A stretch of DNA of 64,000 nucleotides, from contig NZ_JAJUWU010000019.1 of the NCBI RefSeq assembly GCF_021390325.1, positions 62,001 to 126,000 of the forward strand. The letters are read 5' to 3'. Under the pieces are notes generated by a model. It worked only from the letters and a program-made list of their open reading frames with translations. It made no database searches and was not told where the DNA came from. The stretch comes from Jiella avicenniae (lineage in GTDB: Bacteria > Pseudomonadota > Alphaproteobacteria > Rhizobiales > Rhizobiaceae). Each line of letters opens with the position of its first letter. The stretch's first letter is position 1. Shown here in pieces: positions 53,277-62,832 of this stretch. Both the position numbers and the translations under genes were made by a program.

Positions 53277-53909
53277 ATGAAGCACCCGACCGAAACCGCG
53301 ATGAACCTCGTGCCGATGGTGGTCGAACAGACCAACCGGGGCGAGCGCGCCTACGACATCTTCTCGCGTCTCCTCAAGGAGCGGGTGATCTTCATCACCG
53401 GTCCCATCGAGGATTCGATGGCGACTCTCGTCTGCGCCCAGCTGCTCTTCCTCGAGGCCGAGAACCCGAAGAAGGAGATCGCGCTCTACATCAACTCGCC
53501 GGGCGGCGTGGTCACCTCCGGCATGGCGATCTACGACACCATGCAGTTCATCAAGCCGGCCGTCTCGACGCTGTGCATCGGACAGGCCGCGTCGATGGGC
53601 TCGCTGCTTCTGTGCGCCGGACACAAGGACATGCGCTTCGCCACGCCCAACGCGCGGATCATGGTGCACCAGCCGTCCGGCGGCTTTTCCGGCCAGGCCT
53701 CGGACATCGAGCGCCATGCCCAGGACATCATCAAGCTGAAGCGCCGCCTCAACGAGGTCTACGTCGAACACACCGGTCAGGACTACGAGACGATTGACCG
53801 GACGCTCGACCGTGACCATTTCATGACGGCAGGGGAAGCTCAGGCGTTCGGCCTGATCGACAAAGTCTACTCGTCCCGCGAAGCGCTGGAGAAGGAAATC
53901 TCCCGATAG
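53277..53909 (+). CDS. clpP: ATP-dependent Clp protease proteolytic subunit
   Basis: A 210-residue serine protease subunit. The catalytic Ser is in [14 protein letters not shown] (about residue 105), His in [11 protein letters not shown] (about 130), and Asp in [16 protein letters not shown] (about 180). ClpP forms the barrel that degrades proteins unfolded by ClpX or ClpA. clpX starts 234 bases downstream and has its own promoter-like element, so the two may be transcribed separately as well as together. Confidence 0.95.
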   Translation: MKHPTETAMNLVPMVVEQTNRGERAYDIFSRLLKERVIFITGPIEDSMATLVCAQLLFLEAENPKKEIALYINSPGGVVTSGMAIYDTMQFIKPAVSTLCIGQAASMGSLLLCAGHKDMRFATPNARIMVHQPSGGFSGQASDIERHAQDIIKLKRRLNEVYVEHTGQDYETIDRTLDRDHFMTAGEAQAFGLIDKVYSSREALEKEISR

Positions 53910-53934
53910 CGGCAATTCGGCGCGATCCGTCACT

Positions 53935-53962
53935 TGTCGGCCACAGTTGAACGCCGATAATG
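53935..53962 (+). promoter_or_regulatory. candidate sigma-70-type promoter of clpX
   Basis: TTGTCG at 53935-53940 and GATAAT at 53957-53962 with 16 bases between them. The -10 box matches five of six consensus bases. The leader to clpX (ATG 54143) would be about 175 bases. Judged by eye only. Confidence 0.45.
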
Positions 53963-54142
53963 AGGGACATCCTCGTTAAGGGCCGCATAAGCAATTGGCG
54001 ATATGCCCTATGGTGTGGATTGCTGTGCGGGTTCCGGGAGGGACCGGTCGCTTCCGAGGCAGGAGAGCCTGCCATCCCGGGGCACCGGTCTGCGGACGAG
54101 ACGTAAACGGGTGCGATACAACCCGATCGGAAGGAAAGACGA

Positions 54143-55411
54143 ATGAGCAAAACGAGCGGCGGCGATTCGAAGAACACGCTCTATTGTTCTTTCTGCGGAA
54201 AGAGCCAGCACGAAGTCCGCAAGCTGATCGCCGGGCCGACGGTCTTCATTTGCGACGAGTGTGTCGAGCTCTGCATGGACATCATCCGCGAGGAGAACAA
54301 ATCCTCGATGGTGAAGTCGCGCGAGGGTGTACCGACCCCGCAGGAAATCATCGCGGTGCTGGACGATTACGTCATCGGGCAGTCCTATGCGAAGAAGGTG
54401 CTCTCGGTTGCGGTCCACAACCACTACAAGCGCCTCGCCCATGCGGCGAAGAACAACGACGTCGAACTGGCGAAATCGAACATCCTGCTGATCGGGCCGA
54501 CCGGCTGCGGCAAGACGCTGCTCGCCCAGACGCTCGCCCGCATCCTCGACGTGCCGTTCACCATGGCCGATGCGACGACGCTGACCGAGGCCGGTTACGT
54601 CGGCGAGGACGTCGAGAACATCATCCTGAAGCTTCTGCAGTCGGCCGACTACAATGTCGAGCGGGCGCAACGCGGCATCGTCTACATCGACGAGATCGAC
54701 AAGATTTCCCGCAAGTCGGACAACCCCTCGATCACGAGGGACGTGTCGGGCGAGGGCGTCCAGCAGGCGCTGTTGAAGATCATGGAAGGGACCGTCGCGT
54801 CGGTGCCGCCGCAGGGTGGTCGCAAGCATCCCCAGCAGGAATTCCTGCAGGTCGATACGGCGAACATCCTGTTCATCTGCGGCGGCGCCTTCGCCGGCCT
54901 CGACAAGATCATCTCCGACCGCGGCCGCAAGACCTCGATCGGCTTTGCCGCCAATGTCGAGCGTCCGGAAGACCGGCGCACGGGTGATCTGCTCCGGCAG
55001 GTCGAGCCCGAGGATCTGCTCAAGTTCGGCCTCATTCCCGAATTCGTCGGCCGTCTGCCGGTCCTCGCCACCCTCGAGGATCTCGACGAGGTGGCGCTGG
55101 TGCAGATCCTGGAGCAGCCGAAGAATGCGCTGGTCAAGCAGTATCAGCGGCTGTTCGAAATGGAGAACGTCGAACTCAGCTTCCACGAGGACGCGCTGAA
55201 GGCCATCGCCCGCAAGGCGATCGAGCGCAAGACCGGCGCGCGCGGCCTGCGCTCGATCATGGAGGCGATGCTGCTCGACACCATGTTCGACCTGCCGACG
55301 CTGGACGGCGTGCAGGAGGTGGTGATCTCCGAAGAAGTGATCGATGGCAGCGCCCGGCCGCTCTACATCTACGCAGATCGGGCGGACGAGAAGGAAAACG
55401 TCTCGGCGTGA
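54143..55411 (+). CDS. clpX: ATP-dependent Clp protease ATP-binding subunit ClpX
   Basis: A 422-residue AAA+ unfoldase. The N-terminal zinc-binding domain has the four cysteines in [11 protein letters not shown]... and [10 protein letters not shown]. Walker A is [15 protein letters not shown] (about residue 120), Walker B is [10 protein letters not shown], and the pore and IGF-type loop segments follow, with [10 protein letters not shown]. It recognises tagged substrates and feeds them into ClpP. GGAAGGAAAGACG precedes ATG 54143. The order clpP-clpX-lon-hupB is conserved in Proteobacteria. Confidence 0.95.
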   Translation: MSKTSGGDSKNTLYCSFCGKSQHEVRKLIAGPTVFICDECVELCMDIIREENKSSMVKSREGVPTPQEIIAVLDDYVIGQSYAKKVLSVAVHNHYKRLAHAAKNNDVELAKSNILLIGPTGCGKTLLAQTLARILDVPFTMADATTLTEAGYVGEDVENIILKLLQSADYNVERAQRGIVYIDEIDKISRKSDNPSITRDVSGEGVQQALLKIMEGTVASVPPQGGRKHPQQEFLQVDTANILFICGGAFAGLDKIISDRGRKTSIGFAANVERPEDRRTGDLLRQVEPEDLLKFGLIPEFVGRLPVLATLEDLDEVALVQILEQPKNALVKQYQRLFEMENVELSFHEDALKAIARKAIERKTGARGLRSIMEAMLLDTMFDLPTLDGVQEVVISEEVIDGSARPLYIYADRADEKENVSA

Positions 55412-55447
55412 GCTGTCATTCCACACCCGAGCCGATGATTTGACGAG

Positions 55448-55479
55448 TGCCCGCTTCGGTCAGCCGAGGCGGGCATTTT
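55448..55479 (+). terminator. rho-independent terminator of clpX
   Basis: TGCCCGCTTCGG (55448-55459) pairs with CCGAGGCGGGCA (55464-55475), loop TCAG, followed by TTTT. It begins 36 bases after the clpX stop. Confidence 0.8.
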
Positions 55480-55527
55480 CGTATCTTGCATGGATCTGAT
55501 GCCGCATGCCGAAGCACGGCCCAAGCG

Positions 55528-55557
55528 CTTGAAAACGAGGGGCTGCGGGGCCAGATT
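55528..55557 (+). promoter_or_regulatory. candidate RpoH (sigma-32) promoter of lon
   Basis: CTTGAAA at 55528-55534 is the heat-shock -35 consensus. After 16 bases comes CCAGATT at 55551-55557, a moderate match to the CCYATNT-type -10. It lies about 95 bases upstream of the lon start, and heat-shock control of lon is common. Judged by eye only. Confidence 0.45.
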
Positions 55558-55650
55558 GAGCGGTGGAAGGTAGCCTCTCGCGCAAGCGCTTCCTGTTAAG
55601 GTTTGCGCCGGAGGGCTGTAGACGGCCCCGGCCGTAGAAAGGAAAATATC

Positions 55651-58071
55651 ATGTCCAACACGCCAGACCGCCCCGAGGTCGGAGAGACGGCCCTGTATCC
55701 GGTGCTGCCGCTTCGCGACATCGTCGTGTTTCCCCACATGATCGTGCCGCTTTTCGTCGGCCGCGAAAAGTCCATCAAGGCCCTCGAGGAGGTCATGGGC
55801 GCCGACAAGCAGATCCTGCTGGCGACCCAGAAGAACGCCGGCGACGCCGATCCGGCGCCGGACGGCATCTACCCCGTCGGCACGGTGGCGAACGTCCTGC
55901 AGCTTCTGAAGCTTCCGGACGGGACGGTGAAGGTCCTGGTCGAGGGCATGTCGCGCGCCCGCATCAATTCGTTCACACAGCGCGTCGACTGGCATGAGGC
56001 GGAAGCCGAGGTGCTCGGCGACGACGAGGACGATCCGGTCGAGGTCGAGGCGCTGGCGCGCTCGGTGGTCTCGGAGTTCGAGAACTACGTCAAGCTGAAC
56101 AAGAAGATCTCTCCGGAAGTGGTCGGTGCCGCCGGCCAGATCGAGGACTATTCCAAGCTCGCCGACACCGTCGCCTCGCATCTGGCGATCAAGATCCCCG
56201 AGAAGCAGGAGATGCTGGCGCTGTTCTCCGTCCGCGAGCGGCTGGAACGGGCGCTCGGCTTCATGGAATCGGAAATCTCCGTCCTGCAGGTGGAAAAGCG
56301 CATCCGCTCGCGCGTCAAGCGCCAGATGGAGAAGACCCAGCGCGAGTACTATCTCAACGAGCAGATGAAGGCGATCCAGAAGGAGCTCGGCGACGGCGAG
56401 GACGGCCGCGACGAAATGGCCGAGATCGAGGAGCGCATCAAGAAGACCAAGCTGTCGAAGGAAGCGCGCGAAAAGGCCAATGCCGAGTTCAAGAAGCTCC
56501 GGCAGATGTCGCCGATGTCCGCCGAGGCGACGGTGGTCCGCAACTATCTCGATTGGCTGCTCGGCCTGCCGTGGGGCATCAAGTCGAAGGTCAAGATCGA
56601 CCTGAAGAAGGCCGAGGAGGTCCTCGACGCCGACCACTTCGGGCTCGACAAGGTCAAGGAGCGGATCGTCGAATACCTCGCGGTGCAAAGCCGGCAGAAC
56701 AAGCTGAAGGGGCCGATCCTCTGCCTCGTCGGACCTCCCGGCGTCGGCAAGACCTCGCTCGCCAAGTCGATCGCCAAGGCGACCGGGCGCGAATACGTGC
56801 GCATGGCGCTCGGCGGCGTCCGCGACGAGGCGGAGATCCGCGGTCATCGGCGGACCTATATCGGCTCGATGCCGGGCAAGGTCATCCAGTCGATGAAGAA
56901 GGCGAAGAAGGCCAATCCGCTCTTCCTGCTGGACGAGATCGACAAGATGGGCCAGGACTTCCGCGGCGATCCTTCCTCGGCGCTGCTCGAGGTGCTCGAT
57001 CCGGAGCAGAACTCGACCTTCATGGATCACTATCTCGAGGTGGAATACGACCTCTCCTCGACGATGTTCGTGACGACCGCGAACACGCTGAATATCCCGG
57101 CCCCGCTGATGGACCGGATGGAGATCATCCGGATCGCCGGCTACACCGAGGACGAGAAGGTCCAGATCGCCCGCCGCCACCTGTTGCCCAAGGCGGTCCG
57201 CGACCACGCGCTCAAGGACGGGGAGTTCTCGGTTTCCGACGACGCCCTGCAGGAGATCGCGCGGCGCTACACCCGCGAGGCCGGCGTCCGCAACTTCGAG
57301 CGTGAGCTGATGACTCTCGCGCGCAAGGCGGTCACGACGATCCTCAAGGGCGAGACGACGACCGTCGAGGTGACGGCCGCCAACATCTCCGACTTCCTCG
57401 GCGTGCCGCGCTATCGCTTCGGCGAAGCCGAGCTCGACGATCAGGTCGGCGTGGTGACCGGGCTTGCCTGGACCGAGGTCGGCGGCGAACTGCTGACGAT
57501 CGAAGGCGTCATGATGCCCGGCAAGGGCAAGATGACGGTGACCGGCAATCTGAAGGACGTGATGAAGGAGTCGATCTCCGCGGCGGCCTCCTACGTCCGC
57601 TCCAGGGCGCTCGACTACGGCATCAAGCCGCCGCTCTTCGACAAGCGGGACATCCACGTCCACGTTCCCGAAGGCGCGACGCCGAAGGATGGTCCGTCCG
57701 CCGGCACGGCGATGGCAACGGCCATCGTCTCGGTGATGACCGGCATTCCCGTTCGGCGCGACATCGCCATGACCGGCGAGATCACGCTGAGGGGTCGGGT
57801 GCTGCCGATCGGCGGCCTGAAGGAGAAGCTGCTGGCGGCGCTGCGCGGCGGTATCAAGAAGGTTCTGATCCCGGAGGAAAACGCCAAGGATCTGGCGGAC
57901 ATTCCGGACAATGTGAAGAACCAGCTGGAGATCGTACCGGTCTCGCGCATGGGAGAAGTGCTCCAGCACGCTCTCGTGGAGCCGCTGAAGCCCGTCGAGT
58001 GGTCCGAGGCCGACGAGCCTCTCGCCGGACCCGAACCGGTCGAGGACGGCGCGACGGCTGTGGCGCACTGA
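55651..58071 (+). CDS. lon: ATP-dependent protease La
   Basis: An 806-residue Lon protease. The N-terminal substrate domain begins [20 protein letters not shown]. The AAA+ module has Walker [17 protein letters not shown] (about residue 360) and Walker [10 protein letters not shown]. The proteolytic domain has catalytic Ser in [12 protein letters not shown] (about 680) and Lys in [14 protein letters not shown] (about 725). It degrades misfolded and regulatory proteins. GAAAGGAA lies 6-13 bases before ATG 55651, and the upstream extension is discounted. A perfect terminator follows. Confidence 0.96.
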   Translation: MSNTPDRPEVGETALYPVLPLRDIVVFPHMIVPLFVGREKSIKALEEVMGADKQILLATQKNAGDADPAPDGIYPVGTVANVLQLLKLPDGTVKVLVEGMSRARINSFTQRVDWHEAEAEVLGDDEDDPVEVEALARSVVSEFENYVKLNKKISPEVVGAAGQIEDYSKLADTVASHLAIKIPEKQEMLALFSVRERLERALGFMESEISVLQVEKRIRSRVKRQMEKTQREYYLNEQMKAIQKELGDGEDGRDEMAEIEERIKKTKLSKEAREKANAEFKKLRQMSPMSAEATVVRNYLDWLLGLPWGIKSKVKIDLKKAEEVLDADHFGLDKVKERIVEYLAVQSRQNKLKGPILCLVGPPGVGKTSLAKSIAKATGREYVRMALGGVRDEAEIRGHRRTYIGSMPGKVIQSMKKAKKANPLFLLDEIDKMGQDFRGDPSSALLEVLDPEQNSTFMDHYLEVEYDLSSTMFVTTANTLNIPAPLMDRMEIIRIAGYTEDEKVQIARRHLLPKAVRDHALKDGEFSVSDDALQEIARRYTREAGVRNFERELMTLARKAVTTILKGETTTVEVTAANISDFLGVPRYRFGEAELDDQVGVVTGLAWTEVGGELLTIEGVMMPGKGKMTVTGNLKDVMKESISAAASYVRSRALDYGIKPPLFDKRDIHVHVPEGATPKDGPSAGTAMATAIVSVMTGIPVRRDIAMTGEITLRGRVLPIGGLKEKLLAALRGGIKKVLIPEENAKDLADIPDNVKNQLEIVPVSRMGEVLQHALVEPLKPVEWSEADEPLAGPEPVEDGATAVAH

Positions 58072-58096
58072 CCTCACTCGTCGAAAGATATGGGAA

Positions 58097-58126
58097 AATG
58101 CCGCCCCGTGGGGCGGCATTTTTTTT
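58097..58126 (+). terminator. rho-independent terminator of lon
   Basis: AATGCCGCCCC (58097-58107) pairs with GGGGCGGCATT (58110-58120) and continues into a run of eight T ending at 58126. The best terminator in the window, 25 bases after the lon stop. Confidence 0.9.
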
Positions 58127-58244
58127 ACCAATTAGCGATTCGTCACCCGCGGACATTGCTGAATTCCGGGCTTTCCGCAAAAGTGCGCAATGGTTCTTGA
58201 TTGGAATCAGATCGGCAACACGATCCCGCACAAGGAGGATGCCA

Positions 58245-58520
58245 ATGAATAAGAATGATCTCGTCGCTGCTGTCGCCGAACAGGCGGAGCTGTCGAAACA
58301 ACAGGCGGGTGCCGCCGTCGATGCAGTGTTCGATTCGATCGAAGCGGCCATGGCCAAGGGCGACGACGTTCGTCTCGTCGGCTTCGGCACGTTTTCCGTG
58401 TCGCACCGTGCCGCCTCGAAGGGACGCAACCCCTCGACCGGTGCCGAAGTGGACATCCCGGCTCGCAACGTTCCCAAGTTCGCTCCCGGGAAAGGTCTGA
58501 AGGACTCGGTCAACAAATAG
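58245..58520 (+). CDS. hupB: HU-family DNA-binding protein
   Basis: A 91-residue histone-like protein: [20 protein letters not shown], then [25 protein letters not shown] with the RNPxTG DNA-binding arm, and [22 protein letters not shown] compacts and bends DNA as a dimer. AAGGAGG at 58232-58238 is 6 bases before ATG 58245. An ATG at 58239 overlapping the ribosome site is rejected. A hairpin at 58542-58560 follows. Confidence 0.95.
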   Translation: MNKNDLVAAVAEQAELSKQQAGAAVDAVFDSIEAAMAKGDDVRLVGFGTFSVSHRAASKGRNPSTGAEVDIPARNVPKFAPGKGLKDSVNK

Positions 58521-58541
58521 TCGCAACGCCGCCCGAGTCCT

Positions 58542-58560
58542 GCCAGCCGCATCGGCTGGC
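58542..58560 (+). terminator. hairpin after hupB
   Basis: GCCAGCCG-CAT-CGGCTGGC, a perfect 8-bp stem with a 3-base loop, 21 bases after the hupB stop. No T-run follows, so termination strength is uncertain. Confidence 0.5.
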
Positions 58561-58715
58561 GGACCGGACGCCGAGACACTGCGGCCTCTTCACGGCCGCA
58601 TCTGCGGATATTGCCACGTCCCCGGCCGTCGCGCTTTCGTCGCGATCAATCCCTCGGGCAGGCACACCGAAAAAAAGCGTGGCGGACCGCCGTGGCCCGC
58701 TCGCGCGGAGCGTTT

Positions 58716-58743
58716 CCATTGCGTTAATGACGTAACGTAATGG
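58716..58743. repeat. inverted repeat CCATTGCGTTA / TAACGTAATGG
   Basis: Two 11-base arms (58716-58726 and 58733-58743), one G-T mismatch, are separated by ATGACG. It contains TGACGTAACGT, which also occurs at 30350-30360 upstream of opgC. It may be an operator or a relic of repeat DNA. It lies in the gene-free 606-base stretch between hupB and tRNA-Val, which otherwise holds only unsupported frames. Confidence 0.4.
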
Positions 58744-59126
58744 TTTGGCTCGGTGACGTCAATGACCCTCCGCCCGGCGCATTCCCGTCGCTACGGCGGG
58801 TCTTGTCTGGCCGTCGATGGCCGTCGATGGCCGTCGTCGCTCGAGCGAACGACCGGCGGCTGCAGGCTAGCCGGTTCGCAGTCGGGAGTGGCCGGCGTCC
58901 GCGCCTCCGCAGCCGGTTTCCTCGGTCTTTTCGCGCGCGGAACCATTCGGGATTTCGCTGGCCTCCGTTCCCGGAGGTGGTCGCTGCCGTCGTCGGCGCA
59001 GCAAAGACGATCGACGCCAGCGCGATCTCACACTCGGCGAAACGCCGTCGTGCTCGCCCGCCAGGCTTGGTGGAGCCCACCAAAGAGCGGTCCCGTCCCG
59101 GTCTCCGCTCGGAATTCCGCAGGCAA

Positions 59127-59202
59127 TGGTGGGCAGTGACGGGCTCGAACCGCCGACATCCTCGGTGTAAACGAGGCGCTCTACCAACTGAGCTAACCGC
59201 CC
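59127..59202 (-). tRNA. tRNA-Val (anticodon UAC)
   Basis: A 76-nt tRNA on the minus strand with encoded CCA. Acceptor GGGCGGT pairs with ACTGCCC (one G-T). D-arm TAGCTCAGTTGGTAGAGC, anticodon stem CCTCG/CGAGG with loop TTTACAC (anticodon TAC), and T-loop GGTTCGAGCCC are all standard. It is a single tRNA, not part of an array. Confidence 0.95.
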
Positions 59203-59628
59203 CCTGCTCGTCCTGTAAGGGGTGGTGCCGATTCTCGTCAAGTCCGGTCTGGCCGTTCGTTCTCGGCCATTTTTCCGTGCCGGGCCAGGTCGGATGGCGC
59301 GAATTCATCTGCTCATGCCGGCCGGGGACCTTCGGGCACACGGGACCAGCGGCGTCGATGACCCGCCGGAAAGTCGGAGACGCAAAAGCTCTCCGTTCCG
59401 CGTTTGTCGACGGGCAAGGGCTCCGCGACGCAGTTCGCCATCCGATAGGGCGCGCGCGTCGTCAGGGCTGTGGCCCGAGAATGTCCGACCGTCAAACCAC
59501 ACAGGCGATTCCCGACAGTCCCCGCGGGAGTTCGTTCGTTCGGAAACCCATCGCGAGGCCGTTCGGACTCGGCCAAAGGCCACGACCGTCGAGTCCGGAG
59601 GCGCAATGTCCATCGGTCTTGCCGAAGC
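59203..59628. other. gene-free region between tRNA-Val and the phthalate-like operon
   Basis: About 430 bases. Overlapping frames exist on both strands, but none has a ribosome site or a recognisable product. It must contain the promoter of the minus-strand tRNA-Val. No repeat or RNA is visible. Confidence 0.4.
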
Positions 59629-59658
59629 TTGACATGATCTTAGCTTTCTAAGTATGTG
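59629..59658 (+). promoter_or_regulatory. promoter with operator-like repeat for the phthalate-like operon
   Basis: TTGACA at 59629-59634 is a perfect -35 box. A TATG-type -10 lies at about 59653-59658, 17-18 bases on. Between them is the inverted repeat CTTAG-CTTT-CTAAG (59639-59652), well placed for a repressor or activator. The reductase gene starts at 59715. The regulator is not in the window. Confidence 0.5.
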
Positions 59659-59714
59659 AGTGCCGAACGGTTTGGCACAAAAACCGGGCGACGGGAGGAG
59701 GTCGTTTCATTTCC

Positions 59715-60653
59715 ATGGAAAAGCTGAAGATGCGCGTCGAGAAGCGGCGTCCGCTGACCGAAGCGATCTGCGAATTCACGTTGAAGCCGGTGGACGGGGC
59801 GAGCCTGCCTTCGTTCGAGCCTGGCGCGCACGTCACCGTCGAAACGCCGTCCGGCGCGACGCGGCGGTATTCGCTGGTCAACGATGGTGCCAACCCCGAG
59901 AGCTACGTCATCGCCGTGAAGCGCGAGCGTGAATCGCGCGGCGGTTCGGCCTCGATGCATGACGAAGCCCAGGAGGGGACCGAGCTTCAGGTCGAGGTGC
60001 CGGAAAACACCTTCGCGCTGACGGACGTCGCCGAATACCTCCTGATTGCCGGCGGCATCGGCGTCACGCCGATCTATGCGATGGCGCAGGAGCTGGAGCG
60101 CCAGAACAAGCGCTTCAACATCATCTATTGCACGCGCTCGAAGGAAGAGACGGCCTATCTCGACGAATTCGTCGAGGCCTTCGGCGACCGGGTGCTGATC
60201 CATCACGACGACGGCGATCCGGAAAAGATCTACGATTTCTGGGACCACTTCGCCGAGCCCAGGAAGACCCATGTGTTCTGCTGTGGCCCGAAGCCGCTGA
60301 TGGAAGAGATCCAGGCTGTTTCCGGCCACTGGCCCGAGGGCCGCGTCCATTTCGAGGACTTCAAGCCGGTCGACGTGGTGCGTGCCGACGACGTGGAATT
60401 TGAAGTCGAGCTGAAGAAGTCCGGCGAGACCGTGACGGTGCCCGCCAACCGCTCCATCCTCGAAGCGATCCGCGATCGTGGCCACAAGACCGTCAGCTCC
60501 TGCGAGAGCGGCACCTGCGGGACGTGCAAGACGAAGCTCCTCGGCGGCGAGGTCGACCATCGCGACATGGTGCTGATGGACGAGGAGAAGGGCGAGTTCA
60601 TCATGATCTGCGTCTCGCGGGCGAAATCCGGGAACCTCGTTCTTGACCTCTGA
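59715..60653 (+). CDS. phthalate-dioxygenase-reductase-type oxidoreductase
   Basis: A 312-residue electron-transfer reductase. The FMN/FAD-binding barrel (1-100) contains ATRRYSLVND, and the NAD-binding domain (about 105-220) contains LLIAGGIGVTPIYAMA and CCGPKPLMEEI. A C-terminal plant-type 2Fe-2S ferredoxin domain has ligands in CESGTCGTCKT, and the final cysteine in MICVSR. This domain order is that of phthalate dioxygenase reductase and VanB-like proteins, which pass electrons from NADH to a Rieske oxygenase. No oxygenase subunit is in the window. Its end overlaps the next gene's TTG start. Confidence 0.87.
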   Translation: MEKLKMRVEKRRPLTEAICEFTLKPVDGASLPSFEPGAHVTVETPSGATRRYSLVNDGANPESYVIAVKRERESRGGSASMHDEAQEGTELQVEVPENTFALTDVAEYLLIAGGIGVTPIYAMAQELERQNKRFNIIYCTRSKEETAYLDEFVEAFGDRVLIHHDDGDPEKIYDFWDHFAEPRKTHVFCCGPKPLMEEIQAVSGHWPEGRVHFEDFKPVDVVRADDVEFEVELKKSGETVTVPANRSILEAIRDRGHKTVSSCESGTCGTCKTKLLGGEVDHRDMVLMDEEKGEFIMICVSRAKSGNLVLDL

Positions 60654-61833
60654 TCCCGTCCGCCTCGGCGTCGCCGGGCTCGGCCGGGCCTTCATGCTGA
60701 TGGTGCCGACCTTCAAGACGGACGACCGGGTGAAGCTGGTCGCCGCCGCAGCGCCGCGCGCGGAGAGCCGCACCGCGTTCGAGGCGGAATTCGGTGGGAA
60801 GGGGCACGAGGGCGTCGAGGCGCTGGCGAACGACCCCGATGTCGAGGCCATCTACATCGCGACGCCGCACCAGATGCATGTCGAGCACGTTCTGGCAGCG
60901 GCGAAGGGCGGCAAGCACGTCCTCGTCGACAAGCCGCTTTCGGTGACGATGGAGGACGCCGACCGGATGGTCGAGGCGGCGGAGGCCGCCGGCGTTCATC
61001 TGATCGTCGGTCCGAGCCACAGCTTCGACGCGCCGGTGGCGCTCGCCCGACAGATGATCGAGAGCGGGGAGTTCGGCCAGGTCCGGATGGTCCAGGCGCT
61101 GAACTACACCGACTTTCTCTATCGCCCGCGCCGGCCCGAGGAACTGCGGACCGAGGAGGGCGGCGGCGTCCTCTTCAGCCAGGGCGTCCATCAGATCGAC
61201 ATCGTGCGCCTTCTCTGCGGCGGCATGGCCGAGCGCGTGACTGCGATGACCGGGGCCTGGGACCCGGCGCGGCCGACGGAGGGCGCCTATTCGGCGCTCA
61301 TCTCCTTCGCCTCCGGAGCCTTCGCGACCATGACCTATTCGGGCTACGCCCATTTCGACAGCGACGTCTGGATGGGCGATATCGGCGAACTCGGCGCGCC
61401 GAAGGATCCCGCCGGCTACGGCAAGGCGCGCAAGGCGCTGGTCGGACTCGATGCGGAAGCCGAAGCCAAGCTCAAGACGACGCGGACCTTCGGCCAGGGC
61501 AGCGCGCCGGCGCCGGCGACCCGTCACGAGCATTTCGGTCCGATCGTCGTCCTTTGCGACCGTGCCGATCTGAGATTGACGCCCGAGGGCGTCGAGGTCT
61601 TCGCCGATACCGAGCGGCATTTCGTCGAGGCCCCAGTGCCCGCCGTTCCGCGCAAGACCGTGGTCGACGCGCTGGTCGCGGCGGTTCGCGAGAACCGCCC
61701 GCCGGCCCAGACCGGCGCCTGGGGGCGGGCGAGCCTCGAAGTCTGCCACGCGATCCTGCGCTCGGCCGAAAGCGGCGAGTCGGTGCGGCTCGAGCGGCAA
61801 TGTTCGACAACTGGAGAGGAGAAGCCGGCGTGA
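60643..61833 (+). CDS. Gfo/Idh/MocA-type oxidoreductase, Pht4-like
   Basis: A 396-residue dehydrogenase. The Rossmann fold opens PVRLGVAGLGRAFMLMVP, the EKP-like motif is HVLVDKPLSVTMEDADRM, and the C-terminal domain carries EEGGGVLFSQGVHQIDIVR with the catalytic His and Asp. In phthalate degraders the Pht4 product oxidises cis-4,5-dihydro-4,5-dihydroxyphthalate, and it sits with a decarboxylase as here. A TTG start overlaps the reductase stop by 11 bases, and the GTG of the next gene overlaps its own stop, so the three are coupled. Confidence 0.82.
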   Translation: MTSDPVRLGVAGLGRAFMLMVPTFKTDDRVKLVAAAAPRAESRTAFEAEFGGKGHEGVEALANDPDVEAIYIATPHQMHVEHVLAAAKGGKHVLVDKPLSVTMEDADRMVEAAEAAGVHLIVGPSHSFDAPVALARQMIESGEFGQVRMVQALNYTDFLYRPRRPEELRTEEGGGVLFSQGVHQIDIVRLLCGGMAERVTAMTGAWDPARPTEGAYSALISFASGAFATMTYSGYAHFDSDVWMGDIGELGAPKDPAGYGKARKALVGLDAEAEAKLKTTRTFGQGSAPAPATRHEHFGPIVVLCDRADLRLTPEGVEVFADTERHFVEAPVPAVPRKTVVDALVAAVRENRPPAQTGAWGRASLEVCHAILRSAESGESVRLERQCSTTGEEKPA

Positions 61834-62822
61834 CGGATCTGAAACTGTCGCTCGCAATGGGCAATTACGACCGGACGCGCGCGATCGTCGACGGGCGGGT
61901 GAAGATCGACGGCGTCGATCCGATCCCGATGCTTTTGTCGCCGGAGGAGATGTTCTTCCGCGCTTTCCGGCATCAGGCTTTCGACATCTCCGAATTGTCG
62001 CTGTCCTCCTATTCGATCTCCGTCGCGCGCGGCGAACCGCACTATGTGGCGGTGCCCGTCTTCCTCAGCCGCGCCTTCCGGCACACTTCGGTCTACATCC
62101 GCACCGATCGCGGCATCGACCGGCCGGAAGATCTGAAGGGCAAGCGGATCGGCATCGCCGAATATCAGTTGTCGGCGAATGTCTGGGTGCGCGGCATTCT
62201 GGAGGAGGACTTCGGCGTCAAGCCGTCCGACGTCACCTGGGTGCGCGGCGGCATGGACACGCCGGGGCGGCCGGAAAAGATCAAGGTGACGCTGCCCGAG
62301 GACGTGACGGTCGAAGCCGCGCCCGAAGGCGCTACGCTGAACGGCATGCTGATGGCGGGCGAGATCGACGGTTTCGTCGGCCCGCGCTGGCCGCGCTGCT
62401 TCGCCGAAGGCCATCCGAATGTGGGCCGGCTTTTTGCCGACAGCATCGGCGCGGCCTCGGAATACTATCAGCGCACGAAGATCTTCCCGATCATGCATGT
62501 GCTCGGCGTGCGCCGGTCCCTCGTCGAGCAGTACCCCTTTCTGCCTTCGGCGCTTCTCAAGGCCTTTTCTGAGGCCAAGGCCATCGCGCAGGACGCGCTG
62601 CAGGATACCTCCGCGACCAAGGTGACCATGCCGTTCGTCGAGGACACGCTCAACCGTGCGCAGGCCCTGATGGGCCGGGACCTCTGGACCTATGGCGTCG
62701 GGGCGAACGCCCATGTGCTCGACCGCTTCCTCGACTATCACGCCGCGCAGGGGCTTTCCCCGCGCCGGGTCGGGATCGAGGAGCTGTTCCACCCGTCCAC
62801 CCTCGAAGCCTACAGCCTGTGA
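61830..62822 (+). CDS. 4,5-dihydroxyphthalate decarboxylase-like protein
   Basis: A 330-residue protein with a periplasmic-binding-protein-like fold but no signal peptide, as in Pht5-type 4,5-dihydroxyphthalate decarboxylases. Typical segments are LSLAMGNYDRTRAIVDG near the start, FDISELSLSSYSISVARGE, and FLSRAFRHTSVYIRTD. The GTG at 61830 overlaps the preceding stop (GTGA), with GGAGAGGAG just upstream. In the known pathway it converts 4,5-dihydroxyphthalate to protocatechuate. Related proteins with other substrates exist, so the exact acid is uncertain. Confidence 0.84.
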   Translation: MTDLKLSLAMGNYDRTRAIVDGRVKIDGVDPIPMLLSPEEMFFRAFRHQAFDISELSLSSYSISVARGEPHYVAVPVFLSRAFRHTSVYIRTDRGIDRPEDLKGKRIGIAEYQLSANVWVRGILEEDFGVKPSDVTWVRGGMDTPGRPEKIKVTLPEDVTVEAAPEGATLNGMLMAGEIDGFVGPRWPRCFAEGHPNVGRLFADSIGAASEYYQRTKIFPIMHVLGVRRSLVEQYPFLPSALLKAFSEAKAIAQDALQDTSATKVTMPFVEDTLNRAQALMGRDLWTYGVGANAHVLDRFLDYHAAQGLSPRRVGIEELFHPSTLEAYSL

Positions 62823-62832
62823 GGACACGGCC

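Noticed and set aside
58740-59651. 303-codon plus-strand frame across tRNA-Val
   Set aside because: It runs straight through a tRNA gene on the opposite strand and has a low-complexity, arginine-rich sequence.
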